Of a stretch of DNA of 64,000 nucleotides, positions 7,386 through 16,563 are shown piece by piece. Numbering within the stretch: the first letter of the stretch is position 1; each line of letters starts with the position of its first letter. Location of the stretch: positions 513,001 through 577,000 of the forward strand of contig NZ_CP080545.1 in the NCBI RefSeq assembly GCF_019550795.1, in the 5' to 3' direction. A model generated the notes under the pieces. It searched no databases. It was not told the origin of the DNA and saw nothing but the letters and a program-made list of their open reading frames with translations. This stretch comes from Paenibacillus sp. sptzw28. Lineage in GTDB: Bacteria > Bacillota > Bacilli > Paenibacillales > Paenibacillaceae. Both the position numbers and the translations under genes were made by a program.

Positions 7386-8972
7386 TCACTTCACGATAAT
7401 CTGGCCGGTCATAAATTTTTTGTGCGGTTCGCAGTAATAATCATAGGTTCCGGCTTTATTCAACGTTATGGTGTACGATTCCCCTTTGGCAAGCAAGGGG
7501 ACGGCGAAGCTTCCGTCAACCGCGACAGCGTTGTGCTGCATGTCGTCGTAATTCGTGAAAACAATATGCGAGCCTGCTTCCACGGTCAGCGGACCTGTGC
7601 CGAACGAATAATCCTTGATGTCTACATGATAGGTCTTGGCCTGAGGGGCGGTCGTTCCGGTGAATTTGGCCGGATCTACGACAAACCATACATGGTTGAC
7701 ATCCTGCCCCTTCACATCGCCGTGTGCTTTATCCTGGATGAAATAATAGAGCGGATATCCTTTGTAAGTCGATTGCTTGCTGCCGTCAGTGCGGGTAATT
7801 ACGCCCAAGTCCGATCCTGCCACGCCCGTTGGGCTACTTGTTCCGGAAGCGGTGTAAGCCGGCCAATTAACCAGGCAGTTTCCTTCGCATGCGCTCGTTT
7901 GCGGCGTATCTTTATCGAAATAATAGAGCGTGCGGCCATGGTCGTCGGTCAGATAGTTTCCTAGCGTAGGGGAAGTGCCGAGCATAACGGCGTAGTCGGA
8001 TTTAGCCACGAACCAGACACCGCCGACGCCTTCGCCAAGCACATCGCCGGCTGCCTTGTCTTTAACAAAATAATAGAGCGGCCAGCCTTTATACGTCGTC
8101 TGCTTCGTACCGTCTGCGCGGGTCATCACAGAGAAATCGGCGGCGCTTAAGGAAGATGGAATCTGAAGCTGGTCGGAGTAGAAAATCGGCCAAGCCTTCA
8201 GGCAGTCCCCTTGGCATGCGTTAAGGTCTGCAGCGTCCTTCGTAAAGAAGTACAATGTGCGTCCGTTCTTATCGGTAAAGTAAGTGCCAAGCTTTGCATC
8301 TTTGCCAAGCCCGATCCGCTCGCCCGCAGGAAGCGATGCCGACGCGGCAATGACGCCCTCCGATTGAAGCATGGCGAACAGTGTATGGCCATGAGCCGTA
8401 TCGGCGCTTAAAGCTTCGATTAGCGCTGTAGCGATCAGGCTATTCGTGAGGGAAGCGCTGCCTTTAATTTGCATCAGGCCTTTGGTTCCCGCGAAAGTCT
8501 CGGTATCCGCATATGCGAAGTCCGTTCCGGATTTGAAACCCATCACCTCAAGGAGAACCTTGTAGAGCTGTTTCGAGCTGATTTCGGCAGATGGATCGAA
8601 TTTGCCGCCTCCCGTACCTGACCAGCCAAGCTCAGGATGATTTTTCAAATAAGCAAGGACCGGTTGATTGGCTTTGCCCACCTTATTTGCGTCGGAGAAA
8701 GTGGTTTTTCCCGTGTAAGCCATAGCTTTCTCCAATTGTCCTTGGAGACGAAGCGAAATAATGGCAGCTTGCAGACGGGTGGATTTCTTGCCTAAGTATG
8801 CTGCGGTAACGCCATCTCCGTCACCAAGCAGTAAACCGAGCTTCGCGGCTGTATCCGCGTCCGTTGTCACCGTTGCGTCCTGTCCCTCGGCCGATACGCC
8901 GATAGCAGGCAAGAGAAGCGCTGCGAGTAGCGTCATTACAATGAAAAGGGCTCCAATTCTTTTGCTGATCAT
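7386..8972 (-). CDS. Secreted protein with two COG4315-type repeats and a C-terminal cupredoxin domain
   Basis: A 528-residue exported protein. The signal peptide runs to about residue 29 (LLPAIGVSAEG). A helical region of about 190 residues follows. Then come two copies of the 'secreted repeat' module (PF03640/COG4315 type): LGTYFTDKNGRTLYFF ... ACQGDCLKAWP and LGNYLTDDHGRTLYYF ... ACEGNCLVNWP, each ending in a VWFV strand. The final 90 residues are a cupredoxin with MQHNAV and YYCEPHKKFM, giving a complete type 1 copper ligand set. GGGAGG lies seven bases before ATG 8972. It shares a transcript with the second cupredoxin gene. Electron transfer at the cell surface is a reasonable inference. 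Confidence 0.82.
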   Translation of the reverse strand: MISKRIGALFIVMTLLAALLLPAIGVSAEGQDATVTTDADTAAKLGLLLGDGDGVTAAYLGKKSTRLQAAIISLRLQGQLEKAMAYTGKTTFSDANKVGKANQPVLAYLKNHPELGWSGTGGGKFDPSAEISSKQLYKVLLEVMGFKSGTDFAYADTETFAGTKGLMQIKGSASLTNSLIATALIEALSADTAHGHTLFAMLQSEGVIAASASLPAGERIGLGKDAKLGTYFTDKNGRTLYFFTKDAADLNACQGDCLKAWPIFYSDQLQIPSSLSAADFSVMTRADGTKQTTYKGWPLYYFVKDKAAGDVLGEGVGGVWFVAKSDYAVMLGTSPTLGNYLTDDHGRTLYYFDKDTPQTSACEGNCLVNWPAYTASGTSSPTGVAGSDLGVITRTDGSKQSTYKGYPLYYFIQDKAHGDVKGQDVNHVWFVVDPAKFTGTTAPQAKTYHVDIKDYSFGTGPLTVEAGSHIVFTNYDDMQHNAVAVDGSFAVPLLAKGESYTITLNKAGTYDYYCEPHKKFMTGQIIVK

Positions 8973-9159
8973 CAAACTACCTCCCAAGAGTTTATCTGCT
9001 ATAGCTCCCATGCTAAGCTCCGGCGCAGGAACGCAGGAAACTCACATCGGAAGCATAAGCTGATTATGGTTTACATAGAGAGGTAACGAACGGCTGAAGG
9101 AATCGGTTTGACGGCCAGGCATAAATTATTAAGATTACCGAACGCTAGTTGACGTTTAT

Positions 9160-10035
9160 TCATTCTGCCGGATTAGGCAGCCGGCCGGCCAGCTCCCCGA
9201 TAAAAGCCTGCAGAGCGCTGCTCATAAACGCATCCTTGCGTGTGATGAAGACGGTTTTGATGAATCTGGCGAATGGGGCGGGGATCTCGTGAGTGCGAAC
9301 TGCGCCTTCCGCTTCAAGCTTCATTATGACGGTTCGAGGGAGCATCGATATGCCGAGCCCTGCTGCAACGCCGCCCAGGATCGCTTCGAGAGTGCCGAAC
9401 TCCATGATTATCGAATGACTCAAGCCATTGGCCGACAGCCACTGCTCAAGAATGTCCCGGTAGGAGCAGCCGCGGCTGAATACAAGAACGGGTCTGGTCA
9501 AGGCCTCCCCGAGACTTGCTACAGACGGGGCGGAAACGATGCAAAGCTCTTCGACGAAGGCGGGAATCTGCGCAAGCTCGGGATGCTCGCATTCGTGGCC
9601 GATGAAAGCGCCGTCCAGTTCGTAATGGAGCACTTTATCGATAAGAAAATTGGTAGAACCCGTTATAAGCGACAGCAGGACATTCGGGTGCCGTTTGTAA
9701 TAAGCCGCCATCAGCTGGGGCAAACGGACTGCCGCCGCCGTCTGGGAGGACCCGATCATGAGCGGCCCGCGCGGCTCGGTGTCGGATGAGACGGCTTTGC
9801 CTGCTTCATCCAGCAGCCCGATGATCTTATCCGCGTAGGCAAGTAACGTCTTGCCGCTCGAACTGAGTGTCATGCCGCGGTTATGGCGGTGGAACAGCAC
9901 CGAACCGAGCTCCGCTTCCAGCTGCTGTATCCGGGCGGTCACATTGGACTGCACGTAGCCGAGCCGTGCGGCAGCTTTCGTAATTGAACCCTCGCGGGCA
10001 ACCGATTGAAATACCCGTAAATCCGCGCTTTCCAT
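9160..10035 (-). CDS. LysR-family transcriptional regulator
   Basis: A 291-residue regulator. The N-terminal winged helix is GSITKAAARLGYVQSNVTARIQQLEAELG (given here as two family parts: the AARLGYVQSN helix and the RIQQLE recognition helix). The periplasmic-binding-like effector domain starts near residue 90 (PLMIGSSQTAAAVRLPQL). AGGAGG precedes ATG 10035. It is divergent from the EamA exporter with 146 bases between them, so it probably controls that gene and itself. The effector is unknown. Confidence 0.9.
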   Translation of the reverse strand: MESADLRVFQSVAREGSITKAAARLGYVQSNVTARIQQLEAELGSVLFHRHNRGMTLSSSGKTLLAYADKIIGLLDEAGKAVSSDTEPRGPLMIGSSQTAAAVRLPQLMAAYYKRHPNVLLSLITGSTNFLIDKVLHYELDGAFIGHECEHPELAQIPAFVEELCIVSAPSVASLGEALTRPVLVFSRGCSYRDILEQWLSANGLSHSIIMEFGTLEAILGGVAAGLGISMLPRTVIMKLEAEGAVRTHEIPAPFARFIKTVFITRKDAFMSSALQAFIGELAGRLPNPAE

Positions 10036-10111
10036 TTGAGCTGATACCTCCTACCCTAGTTTCGGTTCCCTGATATCGTTTAATATGATGGAAAACATCT
10101 ATTATAATCAT

Positions 10112-10140
10112 TTTACAAGAAACCAACCCTCCTTTACAAT
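10112..10140 (+). promoter_or_regulatory. Sigma-A promoter of the EamA exporter gene
   Basis: The -35 TTTACA (10112-10117) and -10 TACAAT (10135-10140) are separated by 17 bases. A TATAAT on the minus strand lies close by, so the divergent promoters of this gene and the LysR gene probably overlap, which is usual for LysR control. Confidence 0.65.
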
Positions 10141-10181
10141 GTAGACTAAGTCATACGGGTTGGAAACGGAGGATTTTTATT

Positions 10182-11075
10182 ATGAATAAATGGAAGTATA
10201 TCGGTCTCGTGTTATTGACGACGTTTCTGATGGGAGTTGCATTCCCGATAGGCAAAATTGGTCTATCGTATGCACCTCCCTTCTTTCTAATGGGAATCCG
10301 CTTCGTGCTGGCGGGCGGGCTTCTGGCGGTTATCGTTGCGAAGCGTCCGCGGCCGCGCGGTGCGAAGCAGTGGCTGCAGGCGGCTGTAGTCGGGCTGTTC
10401 CAATCGGCAGGCGTAATGGGCTGTGCCTACTTCAGCATGCACTGGATAACGTCGGGTGAGTCTGCCATCATCACCAGTGCGAGTCCCCTGCTCGTAATCA
10501 TAATGGGCACACTGCTTACGGGGGCAGTTTACAAGCCGCGGCAGTGGGCCGGGGTAGTTCTCGGTTTTGTCGGAGTAGCCCTCAGCTTCGGTTTGCATGT
10601 AGGCATGCAGGCAGGGACTTTGATCAGTTTCGCGGGCACGGTTTGTTTCGCGACTGCCACCCTTCTCATTAAACGGTGGGGTCCCGCATTCGATATGACT
10701 GTGCTGGCCGCGTATCAAATGCTAGCAGGCGGAGCTGCGCTGCTCTTTCTCAGCGCCGTTACGGAACACCCGGCTTTTATATTTACGGGTGAATCGGTTG
10801 CAGTTGTGCTGTGGCTCGCCATTATGTGCTCAATCGTGCAGTTCTCGGGATGGTTCTATTTGCTTCGGAACGGGGACCCGGGCAAGACGAGCGCGTTTCT
10901 GTTTCTTGCGCCTCTGTTTGCGGTTTTCTCCAGCTGGCTGCTGCTTGGTGAGAAGGTGCAGTGGTATGTAGGTGCCGGCGGAGCGTTAATCTGCGTTGGT
11001 ATTTTTCTGGTTAATTGGCAGGGGAAGCCGGGCTCCGAAAGACGTTTATCGAAGAAAGCGGTACTGGAGGGCTGA
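10182..11075 (+). CDS. EamA/DMT-superfamily transporter
   Basis: A 297-residue integral membrane protein with about ten hydrophobic segments in two repeated EamA halves (LVLLTTFLMGVAFPIGKIGL at the start; LFLAPLFAVFSSWLLLGE in the second half). The LLLGEKVQW stretch is the typical penultimate-helix motif. Members of the drug/metabolite superfamily usually export small metabolites. GGAGG precedes ATG 10182. The divergent LysR gene is the likely regulator. Confidence 0.88.
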   Translation: MNKWKYIGLVLLTTFLMGVAFPIGKIGLSYAPPFFLMGIRFVLAGGLLAVIVAKRPRPRGAKQWLQAAVVGLFQSAGVMGCAYFSMHWITSGESAIITSASPLLVIIMGTLLTGAVYKPRQWAGVVLGFVGVALSFGLHVGMQAGTLISFAGTVCFATATLLIKRWGPAFDMTVLAAYQMLAGGAALLFLSAVTEHPAFIFTGESVAVVLWLAIMCSIVQFSGWFYLLRNGDPGKTSAFLFLAPLFAVFSSWLLLGEKVQWYVGAGGALICVGIFLVNWQGKPGSERRLSKKAVLEG

Positions 11076-11231
11076 CCAGGTTTACTCCATCAATAGCGCG
11101 TTGCAGGTTTATTTCGACGGAGAACCCCTTCAGGGTTAGTATGGAGGACACAATACCGCCTTGCCGGCAAGCTTCCTTATCGCGGGAGTTGCGTTATAAT
11201 AGACGTATGATTGCGAAGGGGACGGGCGAGG

Positions 11232-13232
11232 ATGAAGGGGCATATGGAACAGGCATTGCGGAATGTCGGGATTTTCGCCCATGTCGATGCGGGGAAAACG
11301 ACGACGACCGAGCAGATGCTTTACCAAAGCGGGCACATACGTGCGCTGGGCAGTGTGGATACCGGAACGGCGCAGACGGATTGGCTTGATGTGGAACGGG
11401 AGAGAGGCATCTCGGTCAGGGCGGCCGTTACACGGTTTAATTGGAAGGGTACGCCGGTCAATCTTGTGGATACCCCCGGGCACGTCGATTTTCTGTCCGA
11501 GGTGGAGCGCTCGCTGCGGGTTATGGATGGGGCCGTCTTGATCATCTCGGCGGTTGAGGGCGTCCAGGCTCAAACCGAAGTAATCTGGCAGGCACTGCGG
11601 GACTTGGCTATTCCAACTCTGATATATGTGAACAAAATGGACCGTATCGGAGCCGATGCCGATGCTGTATTAAAGCAAATCCGACGCTTGCTGTCGAAGC
11701 GGGCGGCACCGGTCCAGGCGCCGGAGGGAGCGGAAGCTTCCTTCACCGGACCGATCAACTTGCTGGGCGAAGGAACGGCAGCGCTGCCGTCATCGATTAC
11801 GCCTTACATTGAATTGCTCGGAGAGTCGGCCGCTGAGCTGAGCGAGGGACTGATGCTCAAGTATCTGGAAGAAGCAGCACTGACACCCGGTGAGCTTGTG
11901 CCTGCCATCACGGAGGGCGTTTACCGCTCGGAGCTGTTTCCCGTTCTGTTCGGCGCTTCGAATCGCGGAATCGGCATAAAAGAGTTAATGGATGCGTTGG
12001 TACGTTATCTGCCGCCATCCGGCGGCTCGGAGGAATCGCCGGTCTCCGGTGTCGTCTTCAAGATGGAGAAGGATCCGTCCATGGGCAAAATCGCTTATGT
12101 ACGTCTCTACGACGGCGTTATTCGGAATCGCGACACGGTATCCAATTACACCCGCGGATATCAGGATAAGGTTACCCAAATCCGCCGGGTTCACGGCCAG
12201 AAAACGGAGGATATCGGTATACTCAGAGCCGGGGACATTGCGGCTGTCTGCGGCTGGAATCGGGCAAGGATCGGCGACATTATCGGCTCCCCGGAGGGAG
12301 TGCCGGGCGAGAAGCGGCTTGCCGTTCCGCTGCTGACCGTTCAGGTGCATTGGCGGAATGAGGCGGAATACCCCGCAGTAGTGGCTGCCTTCAGCGAACT
12401 CGCGGATGAAGATCCGCTATTGGACCTGCAGTGGCTGCAGGATGAGCGGGAGCTGCATCTGAAGGTGATGGGACCGATCCAGATGGAGGTGCTCACGCAC
12501 ATTCTCCGCAGCCGGTTCGGGCTGGAGGTAACATTCGGGGCCCCGTCGGTTATTTATAAAGAGACGCCTGCCGGGGCGGGTGAAGGATTCATCGCATACA
12601 CAATGCCCAAGCCGTGCTGGGCGATTCTGCGGTTTCGGATCGAGCCGGGCGAACGGGGCAGCGGACTTGAGTACACTTCAGTAGTGCGTGGCGAGAATTT
12701 GCTGGGCAGCTATCAGAACGAAGTGGCGCGGCGGGTGCCCGAAGCGCTGCAGCAGGGGCTGCTCGGCTGGGAAGTAACGGACTTGCGGGTGACGTTAATA
12801 GAAGGAGAGCACCATGTCTGGCACACGCACCCGCTTGATTTCGTAATCGCGACGCCGATGGGCATCATGAATGGGCTGGCGAATATCGGCACAAAGCTGC
12901 TCGAGCCGATGCTCAAGTTTCGGCTCTCCGTTCCCGAAGAATACGGCGGCAAGCTGATGAATGAGCTGGTCGTCATGCGGGGAGAGTTCGATACGCCGGT
13001 CGTGCGGGGCGAGCGAATGGAGATTGAAGGGGTGCTGCCGGTGGCTACGACACTAGATTTTCCCGCCAGGCTCGGTTCGCTCACGAAAGGGCGCGGCACG
13101 CTCTCGACCATGTTCTCGGGCTATCGGGATTGTCCGCCTGACGTTCACGTGGAGCGGACCCGCAGAGGGGTCAATCCGCTCGATCAGGCGAAATATATAC
13201 TGGCCGTACGCAATGCGCTGATCCAGAACTAA
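11232..13232 (+). CDS. TetM/EF-G-like translation GTPase
   Basis: About 666 residues. The GTPase domain has AHVDAGKTTTTEQ (G1), DTPGHVDFLSEVERSL (G3) and YVNKMDR (G4). The later domains follow the EF-G/TetM order, ending with SMFSGYRDCPPDV-type domain V sequence (here STMFSGYRDC). Length is close to ribosomal protection proteins (about 640) and shorter than EF-G (about 690). It could displace a ligand from the ribosome, but motif reading cannot show tetracycline protection. Start is uncertain: GTG-type 11211, ATG 11232 or ATG 11244; the family usually starts just before RNVGIFAHVD. The upstream 11076-11210 region holds no gene. Confidence 0.82.
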   Translation: MKGHMEQALRNVGIFAHVDAGKTTTTEQMLYQSGHIRALGSVDTGTAQTDWLDVERERGISVRAAVTRFNWKGTPVNLVDTPGHVDFLSEVERSLRVMDGAVLIISAVEGVQAQTEVIWQALRDLAIPTLIYVNKMDRIGADADAVLKQIRRLLSKRAAPVQAPEGAEASFTGPINLLGEGTAALPSSITPYIELLGESAAELSEGLMLKYLEEAALTPGELVPAITEGVYRSELFPVLFGASNRGIGIKELMDALVRYLPPSGGSEESPVSGVVFKMEKDPSMGKIAYVRLYDGVIRNRDTVSNYTRGYQDKVTQIRRVHGQKTEDIGILRAGDIAAVCGWNRARIGDIIGSPEGVPGEKRLAVPLLTVQVHWRNEAEYPAVVAAFSELADEDPLLDLQWLQDERELHLKVMGPIQMEVLTHILRSRFGLEVTFGAPSVIYKETPAGAGEGFIAYTMPKPCWAILRFRIEPGERGSGLEYTSVVRGENLLGSYQNEVARRVPEALQQGLLGWEVTDLRVTLIEGEHHVWHTHPLDFVIATPMGIMNGLANIGTKLLEPMLKFRLSVPEEYGGKLMNELVVMRGEFDTPVVRGERMEIEGVLPVATTLDFPARLGSLTKGRGTLSTMFSGYRDCPPDVHVERTRRGVNPLDQAKYILAVRNALIQN

Positions 13233-13265
13233 CCACCTAAATCAGAAGAATGGCAGGATCGTGAT

Positions 13266-14372
13266 ATGCGAGAAAATATCCTCATGGACACTAAACAACT
13301 TATGGATGAAGCGGAGTCGTTTATCCGCATGTGTTATGGCGAGCTTGGCAAGTCGGAACAGGAAACCGTCGCACGGCTTAAGGAAATCAACAACCAAATC
13401 AGGAATGAAGGCAAATACGAGCATACCTTCGAGGAGCTTTCGCACGGGGCGAAACTCGCTTGGCGCAACAGCAACCGCTGTATCGGCCGCCTTTTCTGGG
13501 ACTCCTTGATCGTTCGCGACGCGCGACATATCTCTACGGAAGAAGCGCTCGCGCAGGAGCTGCTGCAGCATATTGAGTTTGCGACAAACGGGGGCAAAAT
13601 ATTGCCGGTGATCACGATCTTCTCCCCGGAGGAGCGTGATAAAAGATGCGTGCCGCGGATATGGAATCATCAGCTGATTCGCTATGCGGGATACGAAACA
13701 GCGGATGGCGTCGTAGGCGATCCTGTTTCATTAAAGCTGACGTCATTGTGCCAGGAGCTCGGCTGGAAGGGAGCTGGAACGTCTTTCGATGTTCTGCCGC
13801 TTGTGGTGCAGCTCGGGGACGATAAACCGCGATGGTTTGAAATTCCTGAGCATATCGTGATGAAAGTGTCGATTGTCCATCCCGAGTATGCAGCCATTGG
13901 CGATTTGGGGTTACAATGGTACGCGGTTCCGATCGTATCCAATATGCGACTTGAAATCGGCGGTCTGAATTACACAGCTGCACCGTTTAACGGCTGGTAT
14001 ATGGGGACTGAGATTGGGGCGCGCAACCTGGCCGATGAATTCCGTTATAATATGCTGCCCAAGGTGGCATCTGCTATCGGGCTCGATATGAGCCGTGAGT
14101 CGAGTTTGTGGAGGGACAGGGCGCTTGTCGAGCTCAACGTGGCGGTCCTGCATTCTTTCAAAGCAAGCGGTGTGACGATTGTTGATCATCATACCGCAAG
14201 CAAGCAGTTTGGGCGGTTTGAGGAGAGGGAACGGCAGAGCTCGCGCTCCATTACAGGTGATTGGACATGGCTCATACCACCTGTATCACCTGCTGCGACC
14301 CCTATCTTTCATACCCATTACGACAGCACGGAGCTGAAGCCGAATTTTTTCTACCAGGATGAACCCGGTTGA
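13266..14372 (+). CDS. nos: Nitric oxide synthase oxygenase (bacterial NOS)
   Basis: A 368-residue oxygenase-only NO synthase. It converts L-arginine to citrulline and NO using a haem and a pterin cofactor, with electrons from an external reductase. The haem-ligand cysteine is in [13 protein letters not shown] (about Cys72). The substrate region [18 protein letters not shown] holds the arginine-binding Glu. [19 protein letters not shown] near the end is nearly invariant. It is close in length and order to the Bacillus NOS proteins. AGGA lies seven bases before ATG 13266; ATG 13284 is an alternative. No reductase gene is adjacent, as expected for this group. It starts about 30 bases after the GTPase gene and may be cotranscribed. 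Confidence 0.96.
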   Translation: MRENILMDTKQLMDEAESFIRMCYGELGKSEQETVARLKEINNQIRNEGKYEHTFEELSHGAKLAWRNSNRCIGRLFWDSLIVRDARHISTEEALAQELLQHIEFATNGGKILPVITIFSPEERDKRCVPRIWNHQLIRYAGYETADGVVGDPVSLKLTSLCQELGWKGAGTSFDVLPLVVQLGDDKPRWFEIPEHIVMKVSIVHPEYAAIGDLGLQWYAVPIVSNMRLEIGGLNYTAAPFNGWYMGTEIGARNLADEFRYNMLPKVASAIGLDMSRESSLWRDRALVELNVAVLHSFKASGVTIVDHHTASKQFGRFEERERQSSRSITGDWTWLIPPVSPAATPIFHTHYDSTELKPNFFYQDEPG

Positions 14373-14485
14373 ACGGAATTCTATTAATCGGGGGATTCAA
14401 AAACAGCTCGAAGCGCGAAGAAGAGCAATGCTGGAGCGATTGCCAGCGGCTAACCCGCTGCCTCTGACAGGATTTGGAGTGCAAG

Positions 14486-14675
14486 CAGGAGATTCCTGCT
14501 TAGGGAGGCAAACGAATGTAAAATTTGGTCGTTAACCGGGATTTTACTTGTTAAAGCAGGGATCCTGCGGCCGTTCGGAGTAAATTAGGGGTTGTAAACG
14601 GGGGTTTCCTGCTTAAGAACGCAAACCGAAGCGCGGTTTATTCGGTAAGAAGGAAATTCCTGCTTTCGCAATTCC
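14486..14675. repeat. Degenerate intergenic repeats with TTCCTGCTT core
   Basis: The gap 14373-14754 holds no gene. It contains at least three related stretches: TTCCTGCTTAGGGAGGCAAACGAA (from 14493; first 20 bases shown are the core), a close match from 14606, and TTCCTGCTTTCGCAATTCC from 14657. An AGCAGGGATCCTGC palindrome lies near 14555. The core TTCCTGCTT is followed at about 8 bases by GCAAAC in two copies. Purpose unknown. Confidence 0.5.
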
Positions 14676-14707
14676 GGCATGCATACCGGGATACCTCGAG
14701 CCGGGCA

Positions 14708-14750
14708 ACAACACCCTGCCACTTACGATAAGAGGGCGGGGTGTTGTTTA
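14708..14750. terminator. Hairpin between convergent nos and ABC genes
   Basis: CAACACCCTGCC and GGGCGGGGTGTTG form a long stem. On the plus strand it is followed by a loose T-rich tail (TTGTTTACTTTTC). It probably ends nos transcription and perhaps the ABC operon. Confidence 0.6.
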
Positions 14751-14754
14751 CTTT

Positions 14755-15732
14755 TCACCTGGACTTATACACTTCGCGGATGGCGTCTTCGATATCCGGC
14801 TCCTTGACGCTCAAGTCCTGGATCGGCAGCTTCTTGGACAGATCGGCAATCAGTTCGGCCGCCGAAATCCGGCTTTTCTCGAATTGGTACCAGATCTTGA
14901 GCCCTTCCTGCTTGACGATCTCCGCGCAGGGGTGCTCCAAATCGCTGCACGGCTCCTGCAGCTCGATGAACAGAACGCGCTTGGGAGTCAGCTTATGAAT
15001 CAGCGATTCCATTGGTCCGTCCTCCACGACCTTGCCGTTATTCACGATCACCAGCCGGCTGCACAGCTGCTCGACATCGTCCAGGTCATGAGTGGTCAGG
15101 ATGACCGTAACGCCGCGGATGCGATTCATTTCCTTGATGAAGTTCCGGATCGCGTGTTTGGCCTCCGCATCGAGACCAATGGTTGGCTCATCGAGAAATA
15201 GCAACGAAGGCGAGTGGAGCATGGCTGCCGCCAGATCGCCGCGCATCCGCTGGCCGAGCGAAAGCTGCCGGACCGGTGTATCGATAAATTCGTCAAGACG
15301 CAGCACTTCGCTGAGCACCCTCATGTTCTCCTCGTACATTGCGGTATCAATCTGATAGATTCGCCTTAACAGCTCGAAAGACTCGCCAAGCCGTAAATCC
15401 CAGTAAAGCTGCGTACGCTGCCCGAACACGACGCCGAGCTGTTTCACGACCGCTTTCCGGTCCTCCTGGGGGGAAATCCCGCATATTCTGATCGACCCCG
15501 ATGTGGGATGAAGTATACCGGTCAGCATCTTGATCGTGGTGCTCTTGCCCGCGCCGTTCGGGCCGATATATCCGACGATTTCACCGGGCTCGATGGAGAA
15601 GCTGATTCCGTCCACGCCGCGAATTTTCTTCTTCACCGGAAATAGAAGTCCCTTTATTGCGCCCCGCAGCCCTCGTTCTTTCTTGGCGATAATATACTCT
15701 TTTACGACGTCCTTGATTTCAATTACAGCCAT
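14755..15732 (-). CDS. ABC-2 type transporter ATP-binding protein
   Basis: A 325-residue ATPase. Walker A GPNGAGKSTTIKML (about 59), the Q-loop region VVFGQRTQLYWDL, signature LSLGQRMRGD and Walker B LLFLDEPTIGLD are all intact. A C-terminal extension of about 90 residues follows the H-loop LTTHDLDDVEQL. The YWDLRLGES segment is typical of the exporter group whose permeases belong to PF06182. It is the last gene of a three-gene minus-strand operon with two such permeases. Substrate unknown. Confidence 0.9.
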   Translation of the reverse strand: MAVIEIKDVVKEYIIAKKERGLRGAIKGLLFPVKKKIRGVDGISFSIEPGEIVGYIGPNGAGKSTTIKMLTGILHPTSGSIRICGISPQEDRKAVVKQLGVVFGQRTQLYWDLRLGESFELLRRIYQIDTAMYEENMRVLSEVLRLDEFIDTPVRQLSLGQRMRGDLAAAMLHSPSLLFLDEPTIGLDAEAKHAIRNFIKEMNRIRGVTVILTTHDLDDVEQLCSRLVIVNNGKVVEDGPMESLIHKLTPKRVLFIELQEPCSDLEHPCAEIVKQEGLKIWYQFEKSRISAAELIADLSKKLPIQDLSVKEPDIEDAIREVYKSR

Positions 15733-15744
15733 TATCGTTTCACC

Positions 15745-16557
15745 TCACGAGCCGGAGCTTTCGTAGTTTTTGAGTCCGAATTTGAATACCTGCTGGGACA
15801 ATAAGAAGCAGACGATACCGATCACCGGCGTCCATATCGCCAGATTCGACGGAAGCTGGAATCCGTTTGCCTTGTGCAGAAATTCCGCCGAAGGGTAGAA
15901 GCTGATGAACCCGATAGGAATCAGGAAGGTGAACAGAACCTGGATCAAATATGGATAAATGCCGAGCGGATACATCGTTGCACGTTCGAGCATCGCCAGG
16001 GCGAAGCCGACCATCGAGGCGTTTCTTTTGGTCCAGAAGGCGATCGTCCCCAGTATGATGAACAGAGAAGCGCGTATGAGAACGCCGCCTATGATGACAA
16101 GTATTAATTTTACAATATTGGCAGCCGACCACTCAAATCCGACCAGATGGCAGCCGTACAGGAAGATAATCGTTCCTGGGATGAGATCGATCAGGCCGAT
16201 AAAGTTAAAGTAGCTCGCCACCAGCTGGAAGAAGACATTCATAGGCCTAAGGAGCAGCCTGTCGAACGCACCGTTAATGACCATATGATCCATATGCCAC
16301 GTATTGATGAAGAGCACAACCATTATTCCATGACTGAGCAATGCCAATCCGTAGATAAAGGACAGCTCCGGAAAACCCCACCCGTCCAGCGGCTGGAACC
16401 GGTCGACAATGATTTTCAGCATCCAGATGCCGGAAAAATATTGAATCGGAATCATCAGCAGCCAGCTGAACAAGAACAATGGATATTCCAATTGGCGCTG
16501 GATAGCGAGCCGGGCAAAGCAAGCCGCAACCGAATAATAATGGCGTAAAGCGGACAT
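15745..16557 (-). CDS. ABC-2 type permease (PF06182-like), second subunit
   Basis: A 270-residue protein with about six transmembrane segments. MVINGAFDRLLLRPMNVFFQ and LVGFEWSAAN resemble the conserved loop of the ABC2_membrane_6 family, in which 'G..D..L.RP' follows the second segment. GGAGGG lies nine bases before ATG 16557. It is 12 bases upstream of the ATPase start and seven bases after the first permease, so it is clearly one operon. The two permeases would form a heterodimeric channel. Confidence 0.85.
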   Translation of the reverse strand: MSALRHYYSVAACFARLAIQRQLEYPLFLFSWLLMIPIQYFSGIWMLKIIVDRFQPLDGWGFPELSFIYGLALLSHGIMVVLFINTWHMDHMVINGAFDRLLLRPMNVFFQLVASYFNFIGLIDLIPGTIIFLYGCHLVGFEWSAANIVKLILVIIGGVLIRASLFIILGTIAFWTKRNASMVGFALAMLERATMYPLGIYPYLIQVLFTFLIPIGFISFYPSAEFLHKANGFQLPSNLAIWTPVIGIVCFLLSQQVFKFGLKNYESSGS

Positions 16558-16563
16558 ATCCGG

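Noticed and set aside
7290..7964. 224-residue plus-strand open frame
   Set aside because: It lies opposite two cupredoxin genes that have signal peptides and copper ligands.
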